Shown here piece by piece: positions 55,441 through 64,000 of a DNA stretch of 64,000 nucleotides. Location of the stretch: positions 18,324,056 through 18,388,055 of the forward strand of contig NC_135187.1 of assembly GCF_041146795.1 (NCBI RefSeq), given 5' to 3'. A model generated the notes under the pieces. The model did no database searches and was not told the origin of the DNA. It saw nothing but the letters and a program-made list of their open reading frames with translations. The DNA is from Maylandia zebra (lineage: Eukaryota; Chordata; Actinopteri; Cichliformes; Cichlidae). The position numbers and the translations under genes were made by a program. Each line of letters starts with the position of its first letter. Within the stretch, counting starts at the first letter, position 1.

Positions 55441-55915
55441 AGACTCAACAAGCAGTGGCTTTTGATTAAGTAAACTTTATTGCAAAGAAACTGAGCAGAT
55501 GAAGGACTGTAGCTGGGAAAGAAGAACGGCTTCAATGCAAATGGGATCACTGAGCTCTGTCAGGGGAGAAAATGAGAGTTAATTGGCTGTCCAGGAGGTG
55601 AATAAAGCAGGATGATGTGTAAATAGAACCAGATCAACTCATTTCTTGAGACTGTGAAGTGGGCAGACATCCTGAGAGTGGGTCACAGACATTTGGAGGT
55701 ACGAACGTGAACCACAACAACTTGAGTTGTTACCAGATTGCAGGTAAGTTGATTCTTGAGCCAGATGACACAAACGGAGGGAGCCTAACACTGACAGACA
55801 CCAGCCTCAGGCAGAGAGACCAGAACTAGACCCGCAACTTCACCTGAGAAAATGTCAGAGAGAAAGGAAAAAGAAAGAGAAAAAAAACAAAAATTCAAAA
55901 CCACCCAGGTCTGCT
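55441..55915. other. Intergenic, nothing recognised
   Basis: No reading frame or named repeat; purine-rich (AAAGAAAGAGAAAAAAAAC) just before the next LINE fragment. Confidence 0.45.
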
Positions 55916-56300
55916 TAGTCAACAGCTAAGATCGCGGATACAAGCGGTGGAAATGAGCTTCCTCCGAAGGGTGGCTGGCCTCTCCCTTAGAGATAGGGTG
56001 AGAAGTTCGGGCATCCAGGAGGGGCTCAGAGTAGAACCGCTGCTCCTCCACATCTAAAGGAGCCAGCTGAGGTGGTTCAGACAAGGATGCTCCTGGGCGC
56101 CTCCTGGGGTTGGTGTTCCTGGCATGTCCCACTCCGGGCCCCGGGGCAGACCCAGGACACGCTGGAGAGATTATATCTCTTGGCTCCCCCGGATAAGCTG
56201 GAGGAGGTGGCTGGGGAGAGGGAGGTCTGGGCTTCTCTGCTTAGGCTGTTGCCCCAGCGACCCAGCCCCGGATAAAGCGGATGAAGATGGATGGATGGAA
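55916..56300 (+). mobile_element. RTE-type LINE 3' end (Rex3-like)
   Basis: Translation in shifting plus frames gives AVEMSFLRRVAGLSLRDRV, then SQLRWFRQGCSWAPPGVGVPGMS-type remnants, then RGRPRTRWRDYISWL and EEVAGEREVWASLLRLLP, typical of the reverse-transcriptase tail of fish RTE elements. It ends in GATGAAGATGGATGGATGG, and (GATG)n-type tails are known for Rex3. It is a short, 5'-truncated, frameshifted copy. Confidence 0.75.
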
Positions 56301-56424
56301 TTATCTTGCATAAATAGGCTGTTGATTTTCTTTACTCATTTCAGGTATTAAAAGCAAAATAGCTGCATGTTTAATCATCTGGGAATTTACCCAGATTTAT
56401 TTATTTATTTAGACAGAGATCTTG

Positions 56425-56512
56425 ACCCACCCAATGTTCAACACAAAGTTACGCCGATGGTGCTTAGCTTCCAAGATAATACGAGATCGGCCGTGCTTAG
56501 GGTGGTGTGGCA
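56425..56512 (-). pseudogene. 5S rRNA-derived fragment
   Basis: The reverse complement of 56462-56511 matches the 5' half of vertebrate 5S rRNA at most positions: in plus-strand order GCTTAGCTTCCAAGAT, ACGAGATCGG and AGGGTGGTGTGGC correspond to the complement of the standard ACCACCCTGA...GATCTCG...GGAAGCTAAGC. The upstream part (56425-56461) resembles the rest of the gene only weakly. It is too diverged to be a working gene. It abuts the SINE-like copy that follows. Confidence 0.6.
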
Positions 56513-56778
56513 TTGGTTGCCTCACAGCAAAAAGGTCCTGGGCATGAATCCACCAGATGGCTGAGATGTGTGTGGAGTTTGCATGTTCTCTCCGTGTCTG
56601 TGTGGGTTCTCTCCAGGTACTCCGGCTTTCTCAAGTGTGCATATTAGGTTAAGTGGCGACTATAACTGGCTGTAGGTGTGATAGTTGTCTCTCAACAGAT
56701 TGAAGACATGTTCAGAGTGTACCCCACCTCTCACCCCGTGATAGCAGTGATAGGGAGACAAAATGGATGGATGTTTTT
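56505..56778 (+). repeat. tRNA-derived SINE-like repeat
   Basis: Recognisable landmarks in order: GGTGGTGTGGCATTGGTTGC with an A-box-like start, TTGCCTCACAGCAAAAAGGT, a B-box-like TCCTGGGCATGAATCCA, TGTGGAGTTTGCATGTTCTC, TGGGTTCTCTCCAGGTACTC, and a tail AAAATGGATGGATG. These match a widespread fish repeat that shares its GGATGG tail with RTE LINEs. The copy is diverged. Confidence 0.7.
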
Positions 56779-58436
<1,658 letters not shown>

Positions 58437-58870
58437 GCAAAAGTTTTGAGACACTCCTCATTTCTTTATGCTTTGCCAGGAAAATGAAAAATAGGTGCAG
58501 CGACTTATTGAAGGATCTTGAAAGTCAATATTTGCCAGATAAACTTTTTTTCCGTTAATTAGTTTTTGAGAATACCTCTCCAAATAAAATGTCTAAAGAA
58601 AATGTAGAATTGATTCCTTGATTCTCCGTTAAGTGTAAACACAACACAGGTTCATCCCTTGAGTTAGGGATGCCTTTTTACGCCGATGCTGATTCATACG
58701 TCGGTTTTAAGAAATATAATAAGTAAAAACACAAACAAGACTCTCTGAAAATGGCCAGTTACAAGGACTGGACTGAAAATAAGAGAAAAGGCAGCCAATG
58801 TCCAAGGAAAAACTTTGAAAAACCTTCACAAAGCACAGAGAACCATTGCTCACGACTGGCTGGCCCTCCT
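58437..58870 (+). mobile_element. Fragment of a Tc1-like element
   Basis: Starts AGCAAAAGTTTTGAGACACT, resembling the end repeat of fish Tc1 elements, and later reads MASYKDWTENKRKGSQCPRK-like sequence in one frame (58751 onward). The opposite end was not found, so it is truncated. Assignment is by resemblance only. Confidence 0.4.
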
Positions 58871-60398
58871 GGGAGCAAAAGGTAAAGAAATGTCAGAGTT
58901 TTGTTTATATTATAGGAGGCGTTTCTCATTTTTGTCCATCCCATTTATGTTCATGGTGCTGTGCTTGCGTGTATAATACGAAGCAATTCAAAAGCACCAC
59001 AAGCCCCAAAACCACCGCAAAGTTCACGTCATGTGATCAGTCAAACAAACATGAAGGCTGTACTGTTGTGTTGCTAGGAGACCCTAATAAACCATGGCAT
59101 TTTTCTCTTTGTGACCGTTTCATAGTCACATTTTTTCCTTTAGTCTCAGAGTGCAGAACAGAGTGATATGAGTCAAAATCTGGAGTATCTGTATCTGACT
59201 TCATGTCTTATCACCGCGTGTGTCCATGTCTGCTGCAGCTTCCAGTGCAGACTTAATCACCATTTTCTAGGAGCAACAATAAGAGGAGGTTGCTCTTTGA
59301 GTGTGCCCTTCTTTGTCTGTCTCCACACTGCTCTCTGTGAGCTTTCCCAGCATGCTTTTCTCACGATGTAATGTCACACCGGAGTATAAGGTGACTCCCT
59401 GGAGCCAGAGGCTTTGAGGTCATCTTTACACCACTGTGCCGAGAGGAAAGGTGCCCAACGCTGTACAGTACACTGTACTGTAGGTGGCTGTGTGGGGGGG
59501 AGCTGTGTTTCTGTGGAGTTTGAGTAAACGTGGAGTCTAATGCTAACAATACAACACTGCATTCACCATTACTACCCAGGGTCTGATGATAAATATTGAT
59601 AAATATTGGTACATCTGAGTGTTTAATGACCTGATTATATTTTTTATGTTGTTCCAAAAGATGACACCTGCATAATCCCTGCTAATTGGATCTAAAATTA
59701 ATTTAATGAGCTTGACAAACTGGCGTGTGACTGTGTGCGTTTCTGCTTCATCCAGAGCCTGAAGCCTGACGCCTAAAGCCTTCCAAGGAGACTCTGTTCA
59801 TTTTTAGTACTGGGCGGGCCCTTGTTATGAACTATAAACAGCTCAGGTAGAAGGAAAGTCCCCAATGAGAGTGCAGCGTTTTCATTTACAGTAAGTATGT
59901 GTTCCTGGTGCGATGCAGAGAAATGACAGACCAGCGCCACTACATACTTTGGGCAGGTGTTGTCGTTTTAACGCTATTATTACCACCTGTCACACGTGAT
60001 GGTAATGATTATTTATGAAACAATGTGCATAACTTCACAGACAGACGGACACAAAGTCTGAGCAAACAAGGGGCTGATTTATCAAAGCTGGATGCCTTTC
60101 GACTGAAAGCCTGCTGTGACCTGCTGCTGCTCAGTCAATCAAAAAGGAAAGGAAAACAAGAACACCCGAGGCCTTCCCTTTAACAACTATTTTTTTGGGG
60201 GGGGTTTAAATATAGTTTTATATCAGGTAAAATGACATATTTTAGAGGGCTTGGTCCACCTTTGGACATGAATGTCACCAGACAAGACAGATTTGTTCCA
60301 GGACCTCACGGATCACTGCTAACTCCTAAGTGAAGTTCAGACCTTTATAATGTGGTTTTGGATGAACCTTATTAGACATGAAACGTGCTTCAGATTCA
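58871..60398. other. Intergenic, nothing recognised
   Basis: No supported gene. A local palindromic run CTGTACAGTACACTGTACTG lies near 59461, and a G run near 60198. Confidence 0.45.
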
Positions 60399-61571
60399 CA
60401 GTTGTGGTCAGAAGTTTAGAGACACTCACCTTGAACTTGAATGCCATGGTAATTTTAGGGCTTTTAATAATTTCTTTGAGCTGTTCTTTTTCCAAAGTGG
60501 AAAGATTGTACCACGAACAATATTAATAACTTTAAAAGACAAGAATTGGGTGCACAAGTTTGAATTTTTTTTTGGATTTTCTCTAATCCATACAGAGTCA
60601 GAAGTATCCATACATACAGCCCCACTAATATTTTGTCATTTCTCTGCACCTTTGAAAGTTGCACTTCAACAACAAGCTTCTGGTTCTATTCTGGCTTGAT
60701 ATTTGACTTCTCTTCTTTGCAGGAGGGTTCATTTAGATTGGTTGGTTTACTGGCACGTACATGCTGTTTAGCCTAGTCCACAAATTTTCAGGAGGGTTGA
60801 GGTTGGTGTTTTGAAAAGCCAAAAGCTTAAGGTTAATCTGCTTTATCCAATCCAAAACCAGTTTTGTTGGTACACCCAACACCTACCTTAGATTTGAAAA
60901 GAAGCTGAAGAAGTGCATCCACTTTGTGCACTGTACCTGTACCACTAGCAATAAAACAGCCCTGCAGCATGATGCTACCACCACCATGCTTGACAGGCAC
61001 GTGGCCTCTCCTTCATGGTCAATCTTGGCACAATAGCTTTTTTTCCAAACCAATTTCCTGTCACTGAGGGTGACAGATTGGGTCTTCCCAGAGACCTTGG
61101 CAAAGTAGCGACATATCTGAATAAACTTGTACTTGCAAATGTATGAACTGATGATCTTGGAGTCAGTACTTGTTTGGAAATGGATCTTGAACTTTCCTGT
61201 TCTTCTGAGTATCAGTCAATCCAGTGAGTGCAGTTACGCAAATCCTTTTTATGATTGCAAAGAGAAACTGCCAGTTGTAGTCAGTCATGTGATGTTTACA
61301 GCTCTTGGCTATTTTAAATTAAAGTACACTATAGAGCCTTCAGCACCACTTACTAAAAGACCAAAGTGAGTGTATATATAATTTTGATCCTGTGGGGATT
61401 AGAGAAAATCCAAAATAAATTAATACTTGTGCACTCAATTATTATTAAAGATATGTGATATACAGTCATTCGACCCTGGAAAAAGAACAGTTCAAAGAAT
61501 TTATCAAAAGCTCAAGATCACATTAAGATTTAAGTCACTAATGAGTGGATACAAACTTCTGACCACGACTG
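60399..61571 (-). mobile_element. Decayed Tc1-like element, 1.17 kb
   Basis: The ends are inverted repeats: CAGTTGTGGTCAGAAGTTTA on the left, complement of the right end CAGTCGTGGTCAGAAGTTTG. The flanking dinucleotide is CA on both sides rather than TA, so target duplication is not clean. The minus strand retains broken Tc1 transposase motifs (VKHGGGSIMLQGCF near 60995, then TVHKVDAL). Multiple stops and frame changes make it non-functional. Confidence 0.78.
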
Positions 61572-62560
61572 CAAATCTCAAGAGGTTCTGTTTGTACTAA
61601 TAACTCTGACTTGAACTCTGCCAAAGTGTCATATGTGGGCTGCAGGATGAAACTGCAGATCAGCAGGTGACTAAGAATGTTAAAGGTGTAAACATGCAGC
61701 GATGTAATGATGGCTATCTGCCACAAAACAGGCTGACGAGACAGTTCGACCTATGACTGAATTTAGAGAAATGTACCCTGATCACTGAAGACAGAAAATA
61801 TCTGTGGATGTTTTTAGCAGGTGACTTTTGTGGGGGTCATTTAGAGTCATCAGTACGACCTTATGTGGTTCCTCTCCCCAGCTTTCCAGCCATACTAAAT
61901 ATGTTATATGTAACCACACTTACGTATCGTAATGGAAAGCTGATCCTGCTTAGAAGAAACCATCTTATGACAGGAGTCCAGAGTCCTTAAAGCCTTGTTT
62001 CCACTGAGCTCCAGAGGATCATCAGCAGTGGAGCATGGTGTTAGCTATCTGTGTTATACTGCCCTCTACTGGGCGGAACTTGAAAGTGTCCTTAGCGGAA
62101 GTTTAAAATAGTTTGCAAATCTCTTCAAAATGTAACAAAAACCTCGAATAATAAACGCAATCCACTGACGAAGGCGACTAAACGTGTTTTTCCTTAGACT
62201 TGATAGCAATAAGATTAAAAAATACAAAAGGAGCTCTTGAAGAGGGTAAAATAATTGATCAATTGTGGAAAATGATAAATAAATAAACTGTTGTTAACTC
62301 CCATCTTGTAATTCTGAGGTTTATTGTTACACTTTCACTGATATTGCTATAAATGAAATCATGTTTTTAACCGAGTCTCACATTATTGTGCTGCCCTTTT
62401 TTAATGTTTTGACGACTCTGTGCATGATTCAGTGCTGTAGATTATTCATAAAATCCACTTCTAAAATAGGGCACGCATATTCAAACGTCAGGAAAACTGG
62501 GATCAAACTGTGGCGCAAACACTTTGTTTATGTTGTTGATGTTTCGCGAGCTCTGCGTCA
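61572..62560. other. Intergenic, upstream of the rtp gene
   Basis: No reading frame or named repeat recognised apart from the promoter elements listed separately. Confidence 0.45.
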
Positions 62561-62581
62561 TATTTTCGCACAGACTGAAGG

Positions 62582-62593
62582 GAAAATGAAACT
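62582..62593 (+). promoter_or_regulatory. Interferon-stimulated response element
   Basis: GAAAATGAAACT matches GAAANNGAAACT exactly, 52 bases before a TATA-like box and about 158 before the start codon of the rtp-like gene. IRF/ISGF3 sites of this form drive interferon-induced genes. Confidence 0.7.
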
Positions 62594-62600
62594 GATGTTA

Positions 62601-62612
62601 AGTTTCGATTCC
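62601..62612 (-). promoter_or_regulatory. Second, imperfect ISRE in opposite orientation
   Basis: The minus strand reads GGAATCGAAACT, one mismatch from GAAANNGAAACT. It lies 7 bases from the first site, facing the other way. Confidence 0.5.
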
Positions 62613-62633
62613 ACCCCAAAGCTAATATTAGAG

Positions 62634-62641
62634 CATATATA
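62634..62641 (+). promoter_or_regulatory. TATA-like box of the rtp gene
   Basis: CATATATA about 100 bases before the ATG, placing transcription start near 62665 and leaving a short 5' UTR. Its spacing from the ISREs is that of an inducible core promoter. Confidence 0.5.
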
Positions 62642-62739
62642 CAGAAGCTGCCTGCAGGTCAACATTCACGAATCAAACGCTGATTATTTCACGTCGACGT
62701 TTCACCTCAGCGGACAGAGTTAATCCACAGCCGAGCAGC

Positions 62740-63246
62740 ATGGGCAGATCCACAGGTAAGACATCATTTATTTCATTGAGTATTTTATTAATATGAGGTG
62801 GAAAAAAAATTTTTTTTTTAATTTCTTGCAGTGTTTGTTTTGATCACCATGGCTGCTGCGTCAGCATTTAAGTAGCAGCGTTAAACTTCTTAATTTAAAA
62901 CCGAGGAGGGGAAAACAGCTTTTTGATGAGCTTGATGATTTTTTTTACATTTATTTTTCACTGTCTGCTCTTTTTTCTTAATTTTTGCTTTTTTCTATCC
63001 AAATGACAGTGATGTTGTGTAGTTTAGTTTGTTTTTGTGTTCTTAGTTTTTCTTTTTTTTACTCCTTTGTGCAGAATGGATTCCTGCTTTATGGTTAGAC
63101 GTCTTTAATGACCTGCTGTATGAGGACAATCAGCTTGATTATGAAGACCAGTGGACTCTCAACTTTAGCTACAGCCAGACAGACACAGTCACCAAGGACG
63201 AGAGGAAAAGAGGCTGGAAGGTTTATGCCCACTGTGCCCGTGGAAA
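62740..63246 (+). CDS. rtp3: Receptor-transporting protein (rtp3-like), first two exons
   Basis: Exon 1 coding part is 62740..62755 (ATGGGCAGATCCACAG, donor GTAAGA, phase 1). Exon 2 is 63075..63246 (acceptor TTTGTGCAG, donor GTACGT, phase 2). The peptide begins MGRSTEWIPALWLDVFNDLL and continues to WTLNFSYSQTDTVTKDERKR and GWKVYAHCARGK, which is the start of the 3CxxC zinc-finger domain of receptor-transporting proteins. The CxxC pairs themselves would be in exons beyond the window; I searched 63247-64000 and found none. RTPs help odorant and taste receptors reach the membrane, and members in mammals (RTP4) and fish (rtp3) are interferon-induced. The upstream ISREs fit that. The rtp3 name is by resemblance and could be another fish RTP paralogue. 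Confidence 0.8.
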
Positions 63247-64000
63247 GTACGTTCCCTGAATACTCTCAACATTTCTTGCGTTAATTTCCTTCAAATAGAG
63301 CCTGTGTGAGGTAACAGTCACTGAAAATATTAATACATATGCTGCAAAGGAGACATAGATACAAATATTTCCTTGCTATGGTTACGCAGTCTCCACCCAT
63401 TCCTGTCCACATGAGCAAACAGCTGATCTGATGACATGTCTGTGTGACAGCTGTCTCACAAAGCAGTCTACTCAAATGGAGAGAAACTTGTTCTGCCACC
63501 TGGTTAAATAAGTTACCTGAGCGAGTTTCTTCTTCTAACCTAAAATCAGAAAGAAAGTTGGACCCACGAGGTGCCAGACTGCCCACTAAAGCCTTGTGTG
63601 TCTCCTAGTCTGTTTTCCACTCAAAGGAAGCACAACGTTCATTTAATTAATGAGGAACAAGGGAGGAAAGAAGCAGTTCATTTTCTAGAAACAGAACTGA
63701 GGATTGCACAAAAAGTCTTATCATTTCTTATTCCTCGTGGTTTATCTCTACGTGGCAGTCACACCTCAATAAGCAAATGATAAGCGTGAGAAAGAAGGGG
63801 AAAAAGGACTGATTTGGCCTGTGGTGATTTGTCATCATCCTTCCATCCAACCTCAACCATACTGGCCCCATCCACCCTCCCCTATAAAGTCATCTGGCTA
63901 GAAAGTTATACGGTTTAGAAGAGCAATATGATAAAGCAGCTGCGATATGGGAAAAGTGAACGCCTGCACTGAGATAGCAAGGTTAGCGATAACTACTAGG
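63247..64000 (+). other. rtp intron 2 (partial)
   Basis: The intron continues to the window edge. No further exon, repeat or RNA gene was recognised. Confidence 0.5.

Overview
This window is vertebrate nuclear DNA, almost certainly from a teleost fish. Genes are split into many short exons with GT-AG introns, intergenic DNA is AT-rich, long (TG)n, (TA)n and (GATA)n microsatellites are frequent, and the repeats are of fish type (Tc1/mariner, hAT, an R4/Rex6-like LINE, a Rex3-like RTE LINE end and tRNA-derived SINE-like copies). mapk15, grina and fam83h homologues lie close together, as they do on human 8q24.3. Species cannot be fixed from the sequence. Exon models were built by hand from splice sites and reading-frame continuity, so single-base boundaries need transcript support.

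Layout. 1-0.9 kb: what may be the last exons of an unidentified gene (+). 1.9-2.4 kb: a dead Tc1 transposase. 2.7-6.4 kb: the least explained part of the window. It has two inverted-repeat arms of about 0.45-0.55 kb around a 0.77-kb spacer, each arm carrying a mirrored copy of the same small split reading frame. Beside them lies a separate five-exon gene whose four introns are all phase 1 and which splices to a clean 163-aa frame, followed by a 93-aa reading frame. 6.5-8.6 kb: a three-copy tandem repeat and a 5'-truncated LINE with a restriction-like endonuclease, set between TA/TG microsatellites. 8.9-9.8 kb: an unassigned minus-strand exon candidate and LINE tails.

10.6-18.6 kb: mapk15 (ERK7/8), 14 exons, 636 aa. 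20.1-32.2 kb: grina (TMBIM3/Lifeguard 1), with a probable untranslated first exon near 20.2 kb, six coding exons, a hAT element with 8-bp target duplication in its first intron and a decayed Tc1 element in its last. 34.8-40.7 kb: a syce1 homologue (synaptonemal complex central element), nine exons, hosting in intron 2 a near-complete 2.5-kb Tc1/mariner element with terminal inverted repeats, TA duplication and a spliced DD35E transposase. 43.3-48.3 kb: fam83h on the minus strand, tail-to-tail with syce1. 54-62 kb: a CpG-rich block (possible fam83h promoter) and many decayed repeats, including a 5S rRNA-derived fragment joined to a SINE-like sequence. 62.6-63.2 kb: the first two exons of a receptor-transporting protein (rtp3-like) with interferon-response elements and a TATA box just upstream; the gene runs off the right edge.

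The host genes have unrelated jobs (kinase signalling and cilia/autophagy, ER/Golgi calcium and apoptosis control, meiosis, keratin/CK1 scaffolding, chemoreceptor trafficking or antiviral response) and share a neighbourhood rather than a pathway. The best candidate for something undescribed is the 2.7-6.2 kb cluster.
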